Below, piece after piece: positions 35,651 to 45,581 of a stretch of DNA of 64,000 bases. A program made the position numbers and the translations under genes. The notes beneath the pieces were generated by a model that did not search any database, was not told the origin of the DNA, and worked only from the letters and a program-made list of their open reading frames with translations. Position 1 is the first letter of the stretch; the number at the start of each line of letters is the position of its first letter. Source of the DNA: Thalassotalea_A litorea (GTDB taxonomy: Bacteria > Pseudomonadota > Gammaproteobacteria > Enterobacterales > Alteromonadaceae); contig NZ_JBHZSG010000004.1 in assembly GCF_043642205.1 (NCBI RefSeq), forward strand, positions 124,001 through 188,000, written 5' to 3'.

Positions 35651-38086
35651 ATGACAGAAAATAGTTATGATTCGTCCAGTATCAAGGTCTTAAAAGGCCT
35701 TGATGCAGTACGTAAAAGACCAGGGATGTATATCGGTGATACCGACGATGGTACCGGTTTACACCATATGGTATTTGAGGTTTTAGATAACTCTATCGAT
35801 GAGGCATTAGCCGGACATTGTAATGATATTATTGTAACCATTCACGGTGATAACTCAGTATCCGTTAAAGATGATGGTCGTGGTATCCCTACCGATATTC
35901 ACCCAGAAGAGGGTGTATCTGCTGCAGAAGTGATTATGACAGTCCTGCATGCCGGTGGTAAGTTCGGTGGTGAAGACTCTGGTTATAAAGTATCTGGTGG
36001 TCTTCACGGTGTTGGTATTTCTGTTGTAAATGCCTTGAGTTCAAAACTTGAACTTACTATCCGTCGAGCGGGTCAGGTGCATGAACAGTCATATTCTATG
36101 GGTGTTCCAGATGCGCCTTTAAAAGTTATTGGCGAAACCGAAAATACCGGTACTCAGGTTCGTTTCTGGCCAAGTGAAGAAACCTTTACCAATACATTAT
36201 TTCACTACGATATTCTGGCAAAGCGTATTCGTGAATTATCGTTCCTTAACTCTGGTGTTTCGATTCGCTTAATCGATGAGCGCGACGGTAAGCAAGATCA
36301 CTTTCATTACGAAGGTGGTATCCAGGCGTTTGTTGATTATTTGAATACCAATAAAACACCGGTTAACGAAGAAGTTTTCTATTTTGATCTGGCACGTGAA
36401 GATGGCATTGTTGTTGAAGTTGCCATGCAATGGAATGATGGTTTCCAGGAAAATATTTTCTGTTTTACCAATAACATTCCACAGCGTGATGGTGGTACCC
36501 ACTTAAGTGGTTTCAGAACGGCTCTTACCCGTACCTTGAATAGCTATATGACCAAAGAAGGTCTGAACAAAAAAGCTAAAGGTGGTGGTGAAACCAGTGC
36601 CAGCGGTGATGATGCCCGTGAAGGTTTAACCGCGGTTATCTCGGTAAAAGTTCCTGATCCCAAGTTTTCTTCACAAACCAAAGATAAGCTGGTTTCTTCC
36701 GAAGTGAAAACCGCGGTAGAGCAAGCGATGGGTGAGAAGTTAGGGGAATACCTGCTTGAGCATCCTGGTACGGCGAAAACCATCATTATGAAAATTATTG
36801 ATGCAGCCCGTGCCCGTGAAGCCGCCCGTAAAGCCCGTGAAATGACACGTCGTAAAGGTGCGCTAGATATTGCTGGTTTACCAGGTAAGCTTGCTGATTG
36901 TCAGGAAAAAGACCCCGCCTTATCTGAACTATATATAGTGGAGGGTGATTCTGCTGGTGGTTCTGCAAAGCAGGGACGTAACCGTAAAAATCAGGCTATT
37001 TTGCCGTTAAAAGGTAAAATCCTCAACGTTGAAAAAGCTCGTTTCGATAAAATGATTTCCTCTCAGGAAGTTGGTACGCTAATTACCGCATTAGGTTGTG
37101 GTATTGGACGTGACGAATACGATCCAGATAAGATGCGTTATCATTCAATCGTTATCATGACCGATGCTGATGTCGATGGCTCGCACATCCGAACGTTGCT
37201 GTTGACCTTCTTTTACCGTCAAATGCCTGAAGTGATTGAACGTGGTTATATTTACATTGCTCAACCGCCACTTTATAAAGTGAAAAAAGGTAAGCAAGAG
37301 CGTTACCTTAAAGATGACGAGCAAAAAGAAGCGTACTTCACGACATTAGCGTTAGAAAACTCTTCTATCCATGTTAATGATAATGCCCCGGGTCTTGCTG
37401 GTATAGCTCTTGAGCAGTTATTTAATCAGTATCGCGATACGATGGGTATCATTACTCGGGTATCTCGCCAAATTCCTGAAAGCATTTTGCAACAACTGGT
37501 TTATGCACCTGCAGTCGATCAAACAGACTTTGCGGAGCGCTCAAACGTTGAAGCCTGGACGGATGCTTTAATCAAATTGATTGAAGAAAAAGGCGATAAA
37601 GGCACGTTATACAGTGCAGAAGTACTGAAAGATAACGAACGCAATATCTATTACCCATCCATCACCGTTCGTATGCATGGTATCGACAGCGTTTATAAGC
37701 TTAGCTATGACCTAATCCATTCTTCAGAATTTAAAGCCATAATGGAGCTTAACAGAGCCATTAATGGGTTAATGGAAGAGGGCGCTTACGTTAAACGTGG
37801 TGAGAAAGTAAAACCTGTCGATTCTTTTGTTGAAGCCAGAGCCTGGTTAATGAAAGAAGCTGAGCGTGGGCAATATATCCAACGCTACAAAGGTTTGGGA
37901 GAAATGAACCCTGAGCAGCTTTGGGAAACCACGATGGACCCAGAAACTCGCCGTATGTTACAGGTAACGATTGAAGATGCTATCGGAGCTGATTTATTGT
38001 TCACGACCTTGATGGGTGACCATGTAGAACCTCGTCGTAACTTCATCGAAGATAATGCCTTGAATGTAGAGAACCTGGATGTTTAA
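35651..38086 (+). CDS. gyrB: DNA gyrase subunit B
   Basis: GyrB is the ATPase and TOPRIM subunit that supports negative supercoiling. The 811 residues show the GHKL ATP site (EVLDNSIDEALAG; DDGRGIP; GGLHGVGISVVNALS), TOPRIM motifs EGDSAGGSAKQGRNR and DADVDGSHIRTLLL, and the PLKGKILNVEKA segment. The C-terminal region includes the Gram-negative insertion (about 560-730). The length is close to E. coli (804). Confidence 0.98.
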   Translation: MTENSYDSSSIKVLKGLDAVRKRPGMYIGDTDDGTGLHHMVFEVLDNSIDEALAGHCNDIIVTIHGDNSVSVKDDGRGIPTDIHPEEGVSAAEVIMTVLHAGGKFGGEDSGYKVSGGLHGVGISVVNALSSKLELTIRRAGQVHEQSYSMGVPDAPLKVIGETENTGTQVRFWPSEETFTNTLFHYDILAKRIRELSFLNSGVSIRLIDERDGKQDHFHYEGGIQAFVDYLNTNKTPVNEEVFYFDLAREDGIVVEVAMQWNDGFQENIFCFTNNIPQRDGGTHLSGFRTALTRTLNSYMTKEGLNKKAKGGGETSASGDDAREGLTAVISVKVPDPKFSSQTKDKLVSSEVKTAVEQAMGEKLGEYLLEHPGTAKTIIMKIIDAARAREAARKAREMTRRKGALDIAGLPGKLADCQEKDPALSELYIVEGDSAGGSAKQGRNRKNQAILPLKGKILNVEKARFDKMISSQEVGTLITALGCGIGRDEYDPDKMRYHSIVIMTDADVDGSHIRTLLLTFFYRQMPEVIERGYIYIAQPPLYKVKKGKQERYLKDDEQKEAYFTTLALENSSIHVNDNAPGLAGIALEQLFNQYRDTMGIITRVSRQIPESILQQLVYAPAVDQTDFAERSNVEAWTDALIKLIEEKGDKGTLYSAEVLKDNERNIYYPSITVRMHGIDSVYKLSYDLIHSSEFKAIMELNRAINGLMEEGAYVKRGEKVKPVDSFVEARAWLMKEAERGQYIQRYKGLGEMNPEQLWETTMDPETRRMLQVTIEDAIGADLLFTTLMGDHVEPRRNFIEDNALNVENLDV

Positions 38087-38107
38087 CCCCTGTTCTTGAT
38101 ATCCCTA

Positions 38108-38139
38108 AAAAAGCCCGGTTAAAACCGGGCTTTTTTATT
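38108..38139 (+). terminator. gyrB terminator
   Basis: AAAAAAGCCCGGTT and AACCGGGCTTTTTT form a perfect stem around a short A-rich loop with a T tail, 22 bp after the gyrB stop. Confidence 0.92.
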
Positions 38140-38472
38140 TCTAATGCTGTTTGCTATACCAACACCTTTCTTATTCGTCATAATATTACTGAATTGATTT
38201 CTCGATGAAACGAGTCATTCAATTATCTGTGCGTTATGTTAATAGTATTCGATAAACTAAATTATGAAATATCCTCGTTAGAATATTTGTTGAGTGATCC
38301 GTTGCACAAACTTAATGTGATTGGTATTACTAATGTGGATTGGTCTAAGACTTGATTAGCGCTGGGTATTTCACCGATTTTTCACTAGGCTATTGACAGG
38401 CTTACCGTTATAATTAGCGCCATTTTCTATTACTACACGTACTATTTTAAATAGTTGGGGTTTTCTGGATAC
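38140..38472. other. gyrB-glyQ gap with a MITE-like element
   Basis: No gene is visible. A 172-bp MITE-like element fills 38156-38327. The remaining 145 bp before glyQ presumably holds its promoter. I see no tRNA or T-box structure here. Confidence 0.55.
38156..38327. mobile_element. MITE-like element, second copy type
   Basis: It begins ATACCAACAC and ends TTAATGTGATTGGTAT. The right end TGCACAAACTTAATGTGATT and the GGTATT that follows it match, base for base, the reverse complement of the left end of the element at 12193-12457. The interior is shorter and different, with its own dyad around TTCTCG/CGAG. The two are probably members of one family with diverged interiors. Confidence 0.6.
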
Positions 38473-39399
38473 ATGAGCACATTTGATATCAAAACATTCC
38501 AGGGCCTAATTCTGAAACTTCAGGAATATTGGTCTAAACAAGGTTGCGTTATTGTTCAACCATTGGATTTGGAAGTAGGGGCAGGTACATTTCATCCTAT
38601 GACATTCTTACGCTCGATTGGCCCCGAGCCGATGAGTAGTGCATATGTCCAACCCTGTCGTCGACCTACTGATGGTCGTTATGGGGAAAACCCAAACCGA
38701 CTACAACATTATTATCAATTCCAGGTAGTTTTGAAGCCGTCACCTAAAAATATTCAGGAACTGTATCTCAATTCCTTAGAAGAACTTGGTCTGGATTTAC
38801 TGGTCCACGATATCCGCTTTGTCGAAGATAACTGGGAATCTCCAACGTTAGGAGCGTGGGGCCTTGGCTGGGAAGTTTGGCTAAATGGCATGGAAATTAC
38901 CCAATTTACATACTTCCAGCAGGTTGGTGGTCTGGAATGCGCTCCCGTAACTGGCGAAATCACCTATGGTCTAGAACGTTTGGCAATGTATATCCAAAAC
39001 GTTGATAGCATTTATGACCTTGTATGGACGGATGGACCTTTGGGTAAAGTGTATTATCGCGATGTGTTTCATCAAAATGAAGTGGAGCAATCGGCTTATA
39101 ACTTTGAACACGCGGATGTTGATGCATTGTTTAATCAATTTGACGTCTGTGAACGCGAAAGCGCAAAGCTTATTGAATTAGGATTACCATTACCGGCGTA
39201 TGAACAGGTAATGAAGGCGAGTCACGCCTTTAATCTGTTAGATGCCCGTCACGCGATTTCTGTGACCGAACGTCAGCGCTATATCCTGCGGGTCCGTACA
39301 CTGGCAAAGGCCTGTGCCGAAGCCTATTACGCCGCAAGAGAAGAGCTCGGATTCCCGCTATGCAAAAATACGTCAGAAGACGTTGTTAAGGAGAAATAA
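38473..39399 (+). CDS. glyQ: Glycyl-tRNA synthetase alpha subunit
   Basis: GlyQ is the catalytic subunit of the alpha2beta2 enzyme. The start is set at the ATG at 38473 (MSTFDIKTFQGLI), giving 308 residues; an upstream TTG would add six unconserved residues. Conserved segments are YWSKQGCVIVQPLDLEVGAG, FLRSIGPEPM, PCRRPTDGRYGENPNRLQHY and GLERLAMY. glyS starts one base after its stop codon. Confidence 0.97.
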   Translation: MSTFDIKTFQGLILKLQEYWSKQGCVIVQPLDLEVGAGTFHPMTFLRSIGPEPMSSAYVQPCRRPTDGRYGENPNRLQHYYQFQVVLKPSPKNIQELYLNSLEELGLDLLVHDIRFVEDNWESPTLGAWGLGWEVWLNGMEITQFTYFQQVGGLECAPVTGEITYGLERLAMYIQNVDSIYDLVWTDGPLGKVYYRDVFHQNEVEQSAYNFEHADVDALFNQFDVCERESAKLIELGLPLPAYEQVMKASHAFNLLDARHAISVTERQRYILRVRTLAKACAEAYYAAREELGFPLCKNTSEDVVKEK

Positions 39400-39400
39400 T

Positions 39401-41467
39401 ATGACTACTAATACTCTCCTGATTGAATTGGGAACCGAAGAATTACCACCAAAATCACTAAAGAAATTAGCAACGGCGTTTCATCAGCAAATGACGGCAC
39501 AACTAGACAGTGCCGAATTGGCTTATGACTCAGCGAAATGGTTTGCTTCACCTCGACGCCTTGCTATTCAGGTTAAAGGGTTGATCGCAAAACAAGCGGA
39601 TAAAACCGTAGAGAAGCGTGGACCTGCTGTTAATGTCGCATTCGATGCCGATGGCAATCCAACCAAAGCGGCTCAAGGTTGGGCTCGGTCCAATGGCATA
39701 ACCGTCGAGCAGGCTGAACGTTTAACAACCGACAAAGGTGAGTGGCTTTTGCATGTCGCCAGCCAGTCTGGACAAACCGTTGAGGCATTGATTCCTGCGA
39801 TGGTTAATCAAGCTGTCAGTAAATTACCTATTCCTAAACCTATGCGTTGGGGCAGCAGCCGTATTCAGTTTATTCGTCCGGTACATACCATTACTATGAT
39901 GTATGGCTGTGAGGTTATTGCCGGTGAAGTTCTTGGTGTAGCATCGTCTAATCAGCTGCTAGGTCATCGCTTCCACCACCGTGGTCTGGTTACTCTCGAC
40001 AGTGCGGATAATTATGTTTCAGCGCTAGAGTCCGCTCATGTTATTGCTGATTTTGAGCAACGTCGTCGTAAAATCTCTGAGCAGATTCTTGCCGCCGCTC
40101 AGGACTTGGGTGCACAAGCCTTACTGGATGATGACTTACTTGATGAAGTGACTTCGATTAATGAATGGCCCACTGTTCTCGTTGGTACCTTTGATAAAGA
40201 GTTTTTGCAAGTACCAGCCGAACCTCTTATTTACTCGATGAAAGATCATCAAAAGTATTTCCCCGTTCAGGATAACGATGGCAACCTGGTGAATAAATTT
40301 ATTTTCGTCACCAATATCGAGTCGAAACAACCTCAAGAGATTGTAAAAGGTAATGAGAAAGTTATTCGTCCGCGTCTGGCCGATGCGGAGTTCTTCTTTA
40401 AAACCGATAAAAAGCAGTCGTTAGCGTCACGCCTTGAAAGTTTAGCTTCGGTACTATTCCAGAAACAACTTGGCACCTTAAAAGATAAGTCTGAACGTAT
40501 CGCACAGTTAAGTCGTTTGGTTGCCGATAAAGTTCAGGCGAACGGTGATGAGGCATACCGAGCCGGTTTACTCAGTAAAACAGATTTGATGACGGAAATG
40601 GTTCTAGAGTTTCCTGAAGTCCAGGGCACGATGGGGAAATACTATGCGCGCCATGACGGTGAAGTTGAAGCGGTTGCGCAAGCGCTGGAAGATCAGTATC
40701 GCCCGAAATTTTCAGGTGATACCTTACCTGAAGGCATTACCGGATGCTGTGTTGCGATTGCCGATAAAGTCGATTCATTAGTTGGTATTTTTGGCATCAA
40801 TCAACCACCAAAAGGGGATAAAGATCCTTTTGCTTTGCGTCGTGCAGCAATTGGTTTAATCCGTATCATTATTGAGAAGCAACTGCCACTGGATATTAAC
40901 GCGCTAATCGCCGACAGTATTTCAGCATACGGCGACAAGCTGACCAATGACAACACAGCGAATGATGTTATTGATTTCGTGATGGGACGCTTCCGGGCTT
41001 ACTATCAGGAGCAGGGGATCAGTGTCGATGTGATTCAGGCGGTGTTAGCTAAGCAACCGACAGCACCACTGGATTTTGAACAACGTATCAAAGCGGTAAG
41101 TCATTTTAAAGAGTTACCTGAAGCCGCTGCGTTGGCAGCAGCCAATAAGCGTGTTGGTAACATCCTAGCGAAGTTCGATGGGGACTTATATCCGGCGTTT
41201 AATGCAGAGCTTGCTCAGGAAGATCAGGAGCGTGAATTAGCCAAGGCGTTTGATGCTCTAAATAGTCAATTAGTACCGATATTTGCGCGCAAAGACTATC
41301 AACAGGCGTTGACGCTTTTATCTGGTCTTAGAGAGCCTGTAGACGCGTTCTTCGATAATGTGATGGTAATGGCTGACGATGAGTCGATTAAGGTTAATCG
41401 TCTGACCTTGTTAAGTCAGATTCGAGCCAGCTTCTTTAATGTTGCGGATATTTCGCTGTTACAGTAA
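39401..41467 (+). CDS. glyS: Glycyl-tRNA synthetase beta subunit
   Basis: GlyS binds tRNA-Gly in the heterotetramer. The ATG at 39401 is chosen because TAAGGAGA lies just upstream and MTTNTLLIELGTEELPPKSL matches the family start. A frame extension into glyQ is spurious. The resulting 688 residues are within one of E. coli. An HD-like domain and a C-terminal anticodon-binding-like region are expected from the family. Confidence 0.97.
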   Translation: MTTNTLLIELGTEELPPKSLKKLATAFHQQMTAQLDSAELAYDSAKWFASPRRLAIQVKGLIAKQADKTVEKRGPAVNVAFDADGNPTKAAQGWARSNGITVEQAERLTTDKGEWLLHVASQSGQTVEALIPAMVNQAVSKLPIPKPMRWGSSRIQFIRPVHTITMMYGCEVIAGEVLGVASSNQLLGHRFHHRGLVTLDSADNYVSALESAHVIADFEQRRRKISEQILAAAQDLGAQALLDDDLLDEVTSINEWPTVLVGTFDKEFLQVPAEPLIYSMKDHQKYFPVQDNDGNLVNKFIFVTNIESKQPQEIVKGNEKVIRPRLADAEFFFKTDKKQSLASRLESLASVLFQKQLGTLKDKSERIAQLSRLVADKVQANGDEAYRAGLLSKTDLMTEMVLEFPEVQGTMGKYYARHDGEVEAVAQALEDQYRPKFSGDTLPEGITGCCVAIADKVDSLVGIFGINQPPKGDKDPFALRRAAIGLIRIIIEKQLPLDINALIADSISAYGDKLTNDNTANDVIDFVMGRFRAYYQEQGISVDVIQAVLAKQPTAPLDFEQRIKAVSHFKELPEAAALAAANKRVGNILAKFDGDLYPAFNAELAQEDQERELAKAFDALNSQLVPIFARKDYQQALTLLSGLREPVDAFFDNVMVMADDESIKVNRLTLLSQIRASFFNVADISLLQ

Positions 41468-41485
41468 TCGCTATCAATCGATTAA

Positions 41486-41516
41486 ATAAAAAAAGCACCT
41501 TCGGGTGCTTTTTTTA
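41486..41516. terminator. glyS terminator
   Basis: AAAAAAAGCACC TTCG GGTGCTTTTTTT forms a stem with a stable tetraloop. It sits between convergent glyS and tusA and could serve glyS, and possibly also tusA, whose stop codon is 107 bp away. Confidence 0.9.
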
Positions 41517-41622
41517 TGATTGGTCGTAACGCAACCATGACTGCCAATAACGAGTGCCGATAGGATTATTGCTATTATTTAGGGCGCCATCGAACCTAAG
41601 GTTATTAACGTGGTCTACAGGT

Positions 41623-41880
41623 TTAGGCGCTTTTCTTTATTAGGTAACGATAGGGCGCATCGGTGACTTCTTTTGCAACTAATTCATGTTCCATAAATTC
41701 ACAAAAGCTGGGAATATCGCGGGTGGTAGACGGGTCATCTGCGATAACTAATAAGGTTTCTCCCGCTTGGATTTTTCGGATATTCAAGCGTACCATCATG
41801 ACCGGCTCTGGACAGCGAAGTCCGATAGCATCGAGTGTGTGATGGGCTGTGAGGCCATTAATTGATTGATTATCTGTCAT
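41623..41880 (-). CDS. tusA: Sulfurtransferase TusA
   Basis: TusA passes sulfur from IscS to the TusBCD-E relay for 2-thiolation of tRNA wobble uridine, the same position modified by MnmE and MnmG. The 85-residue protein has the RCPEP active-site motif with Cys23, and a typical beta-alpha fold with DDPSTTRDIPSFC. It is a single gene facing glyS. Confidence 0.93.
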   Translation of the reverse strand: MTDNQSINGLTAHHTLDAIGLRCPEPVMMVRLNIRKIQAGETLLVIADDPSTTRDIPSFCEFMEHELVAKEVTDAPYRYLIKKSA

Positions 41881-42071
41881 ATAAGCATTGTAGAGAAATA
41901 GAGTAATTAGCGTATTTTAATCGTTATCCATGGGAATGCACCAGAGAAACGATATTTAATTGATAAACATGCCCGGATGTTACAAATTTCTCTACCTTGT
42001 TAATGAGATTTGAACTAACCTTGTGATGTTTCTTTGACCCAAATTATGAGCTGTTATTGTGTGTCTGTTGT

Positions 42072-44033
42072 ATGAAATCTGTTGTTAGCTATTTATCCTT
42101 AATCTCGTCAATGTCCCTGACGTTGGTTGTCATATCAATTGTCGGTTTTTGTGCTGACGTTGATGCATCGGTTGGTGTGTCACAGTCGGAACTGCAAAAG
42201 CAACGAAAAGCCTATCAGTCCCTTAGTAAAAACACCTTTAAGCTGGACTCTAAAGCCTATCAAAAAGCGCTGAAAACATTAGACGGTTATCCATTAAAAC
42301 CCTACTTTATCCGAAATCAGATACGTAAAAATTTTTCGTTAAAAAATGAACACCAGGTAGCTTCGTTTTTAAATGAATTCGATAACACACCGTTAGACTG
42401 GACGCTTCGTCGTTCATGGCTATCTTACCTGGCAAAGCGCCAGCAGGGAGAGAAGTTTATTGAGTACTTTCGCCCTACCAGTGACGCCACGCTAACCTGC
42501 CAGTTTTATCGCTTTCAACTGCAACAGGGGGTGAGCAAAGATAAGGTGCTACCGAATGTTGAAAAGCTTTGGTTAACAGGGCGGTCTCAGCCCAAAGCCT
42601 GTGATCCCTTATTTAACGTATGGAAGGCAGAAGGCTATCGCACCGATGAATTGCTCTGGCAACGTATCCTACTCGCAGAAAACGCTTCTCAGCCAAAACT
42701 ATCGGCATATTTGCAACGTCAGCTAAGTGCTGAACAAGCGTACCTTGTAGGAAAATTTCAACAGGTAAAGCGTGATCCCGAAAGCATTAGTGATCTGCAG
42801 GATTTAACTCAGCGAAATACTCAGGAAGGGGATGTTATTGCCTATGCATTGAAACGTCTTGTTTGGGACGATGAAGTTAAAGCCCTGGAACTATTCAATC
42901 ATGCCGACGAGCAGCAGCGATTAAATGAAGCGCAGCGTAAAAAAGTCTTGAATCCACTGGTAACTGCGCTTGCCCGTTCTGAACATCAGGAGGCGGGGCT
43001 TTGGTATGCAAACCTTGACCGGAAGTATATTCATGATGGAGCGTTGCAATGGCGAATCGCGTTTTTACTGCGTAGTAAGAACTATCAGGGCATTATTGAT
43101 GAAATTGAACTGTTAAGGGCCGATATTCAAACGAAAAATCAATGGCAGTACTGGCGAGCACGCAGTTTACAGGAGCTGGATCGGACCGGTGAAGCGCGCA
43201 TTATTTATCGCGAGCTGGCGAAAAAGCGCAGCTATTATGGCTTCCTCGCAGCAGTCCGATTGGGGAATACCAGCCAAATCAATCATCAACCTTTAGTGGT
43301 CAATGAAAACGAAAAAACACGATTAATGAATGATGAGCCTGGACTCAGAGCGTTAGAGCTGTTCCACCTTGATCATTATATTCTTGCCAGAAGGGAATGG
43401 TATTACTGGATGCGGGATTTGGATGAGCAGGAAAAATTGATCGCAGCCCGTATTGCGTATGAGCAGGGCTGGTATGACCGCAGCATCTACTCTCTGTCGC
43501 AACTGGGCAGTTTAAATGACATTGAAATTCGTTTTCCAATGCCGTTTGCTAACGTGTTCGAACAAGCCGCTCAACAATACGAGGTCGATGAATCCTGGGC
43601 TTATGCGATTGCCCGCAAAGAAAGTTTGTTTATGAGTGATGCCGCTTCCCATGCCGGTGCCTTTGGTTTGATGCAAGTACGTCCTATGACCGCGAATTTT
43701 TTGCGCAGCCCTGATATCAGTTTTAACCGTTGGCAACTGATGGATGTCGATACCAATGTTGATATTGGCTTTAATTACCTTAATTACCTGATGCAACGGT
43801 TTGACCAAAATTTACTGTTGGCAACCGCAGCATACAATGCCGGACCGGAAAAAGTGGTGCGTTGGGTCGAAGATAATGAAGCATTACCGGCTGATGTCTG
43901 GGTTGAGTCTATTCCGTATAGAGAAACCCGGGATTATGTTAAAAGTGTGCTGGCCTATACCGAAATTTATCGTCACCGCCAGGAAAAAGCCAGTAATCCT
44001 TTTCTACAATTAATACTTCAGACCATAGAGTAA
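42072..44033 (+). CDS. slt: Soluble lytic murein transglycosylase
   Basis: Slt cleaves peptidoglycan glycan strands to 1,6-anhydro products in the periplasm. With ATG at 42072 it has 653 residues; a TTG five codons upstream is less likely. No clear ribosome site precedes the ATG. A signal peptide (about residues 1-33) is followed by a superhelical U/L region, then the C-terminal SLT domain. That domain has catalytic Glu517 in AIARKESLF and the motifs GAFGLMQVRP and LLATAAYNAGP. The size and order match E. coli Slt70. Confidence 0.92.
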   Translation: MKSVVSYLSLISSMSLTLVVISIVGFCADVDASVGVSQSELQKQRKAYQSLSKNTFKLDSKAYQKALKTLDGYPLKPYFIRNQIRKNFSLKNEHQVASFLNEFDNTPLDWTLRRSWLSYLAKRQQGEKFIEYFRPTSDATLTCQFYRFQLQQGVSKDKVLPNVEKLWLTGRSQPKACDPLFNVWKAEGYRTDELLWQRILLAENASQPKLSAYLQRQLSAEQAYLVGKFQQVKRDPESISDLQDLTQRNTQEGDVIAYALKRLVWDDEVKALELFNHADEQQRLNEAQRKKVLNPLVTALARSEHQEAGLWYANLDRKYIHDGALQWRIAFLLRSKNYQGIIDEIELLRADIQTKNQWQYWRARSLQELDRTGEARIIYRELAKKRSYYGFLAAVRLGNTSQINHQPLVVNENEKTRLMNDEPGLRALELFHLDHYILARREWYYWMRDLDEQEKLIAARIAYEQGWYDRSIYSLSQLGSLNDIEIRFPMPFANVFEQAAQQYEVDESWAYAIARKESLFMSDAASHAGAFGLMQVRPMTANFLRSPDISFNRWQLMDVDTNVDIGFNYLNYLMQRFDQNLLLATAAYNAGPEKVVRWVEDNEALPADVWVESIPYRETRDYVKSVLAYTEIYRHRQEKASNPFLQLILQTIE

Positions 44034-44119
44034 GCGCATAATTAACAGCGCCGGCAAGCTATGTTAACATCGGCTGCGCATTTCATTAGGATGCCCAGAA
44101 GATAAAGGATAACAACCGT

Positions 44120-45436
44120 ATGTCATTTGCTAGTTTATACCCCAGACACATCGAAGCATTGCAACAACGAGCTGCAACGATTCTTAACCGTCAGGGCGCC
44201 TCATCATTAGTCATTCACTCTGGCCACCCTGGCCGGATATTTTTGGATGACATGAATTATCCTTTTAAATGTAATCCACACTTTAAGCATTGGTTACCGA
44301 TCACCGAAACCCCTAACTGTTGGTTAATCGTTAACGGTGAAGACAAGCCAGTGCTGGTATTTTATCAACCAACCGATTTTTGGCATAAAGTGACGCCGCT
44401 TGTGGATGATTTTTGGAATGCGAGTTTTGATATTAAAGTGATCAGTAAGCCGGAAGAGGTCAAATCCATTTTACCCGCTGAGTTAAGTGGGTCCGTTTAT
44501 ATCGGTGCCCATGAAGATTTAGCGAAGGAATATGGCTTTAAGCAAGTTAATACAAAGTCGGTATTAGACTACTTACATTATCATCGAGCTTATAAAACGG
44601 ACTACGAATTATCGTGCATGCGCGAAGCAAACAAACTTGCTGTTGCAGGACATAACGCCGCAAAAGCATGCTTTTATCAACAGGGCTCGGAATTTGATAT
44701 TCAATTAGCGTATCTTAAAGCCACAGGTCATGGTGAAAACGATGTGCCTTATGGCAATATCATCGCCCTAAATGAAAATGCGGCTATTTTGCATTACACG
44801 GTATTGGAAAAGCAAAAACCAAAGCAGCATCATTCATTTTTAATTGACGCTGGTGCAAGTTATCACGGTTATGCCGCAGATATCACCAGAACCTATGCAT
44901 TTGCACAAAATAAATTTGCCGATCTGATCAGCGCGATGGATGACATGCAAAAACGATTGGTTGCGGGTTTGATTCCCGGTCGCAGTTATGTTGATTTACA
45001 CATTGAAAACCATCGCCAGCTAGCAAACCTATTGGTAGAGTTTGATTTTGTTCGTTTACCGGCAGAGCAGGTTTTTGAACAGGGCGTTACGCGTTACTTT
45101 TATCCCCATGGTTTAGGCCATCATCTGGGATTGCAGGTCCATGATATGGGCGGTTTTATGAGTGACGAATCTGGGGCGACGGTTGCTGCTCCTAAGCAAC
45201 ATCCATTTTTACGTACAACACGGGGTATAGAAAGTAAGCAAGTGTTTACTATTGAGCCTGGTCTTTACTTTATTGATGAATTCTTAACGCAGCTCGCATC
45301 AAGCGACGTCAATTCGGCCATTAACTGGGCCCTAATCGAGGAGCTTAAGCCGTTCGGTGGCATCCGGATTGAAGACAATATTATTGTTTATGACCATGGT
45401 ATTGAGAATATGACCCGGGATCTTGGTCTTGCCTAA
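44120..45436 (+). CDS. pepQ: Xaa-Pro dipeptidase
   Basis: PepQ hydrolyses dipeptides with C-terminal proline in the cytosol and can also cleave some organophosphates. The 438-residue protein has the creatinase-like N-domain (NYPFKCNPHFKHWLP) and the M24 pita-bread domain. Metal ligands Asp243 and Asp254 sit in LIDAGASYHGYAADITRTY. HGLGHHLGLQVHDMGG, TIEPGLYFI and GGIRIEDNI supply the rest. It is followed by yigZ and trkH, the E. coli order. Confidence 0.96.
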   Translation: MSFASLYPRHIEALQQRAATILNRQGASSLVIHSGHPGRIFLDDMNYPFKCNPHFKHWLPITETPNCWLIVNGEDKPVLVFYQPTDFWHKVTPLVDDFWNASFDIKVISKPEEVKSILPAELSGSVYIGAHEDLAKEYGFKQVNTKSVLDYLHYHRAYKTDYELSCMREANKLAVAGHNAAKACFYQQGSEFDIQLAYLKATGHGENDVPYGNIIALNENAAILHYTVLEKQKPKQHHSFLIDAGASYHGYAADITRTYAFAQNKFADLISAMDDMQKRLVAGLIPGRSYVDLHIENHRQLANLLVEFDFVRLPAEQVFEQGVTRYFYPHGLGHHLGLQVHDMGGFMSDESGATVAAPKQHPFLRTTRGIESKQVFTIEPGLYFIDEFLTQLASSDVNSAINWALIEELKPFGGIRIEDNIIVYDHGIENMTRDLGLA

Positions 45437-45581
45437 AATGTGTTAATCCCGGTGTGACATGCTTGTTGGTGCAGACGGTTACTTTGCATCAACATGCGGT
45501 TAGTTTTTGTTTATCTGCAATGACTGATGTCTTTTTACCCTCTTATTATCGTATGCTAATTCTATACAAGAGCGTCATACA

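Noticed and set aside
38455..38472. Upstream TTG start for glyQ
   Set aside because: The six added residues are not conserved, and the ATG at 38473 gives the family start MSTFDIKTFQ.
38087..38472. T-box or riboswitch before glyQ
   Set aside because: No stem, specifier loop or antiterminator pattern is visible; most of the gap is a MITE-like element, and T-boxes are not expected in this group.
39314..39400. Extended glyS start inside glyQ
   Set aside because: The ATG at 39401 has a strong TAAGGAG site and the family N-terminus; the extension is glyQ read in another frame.
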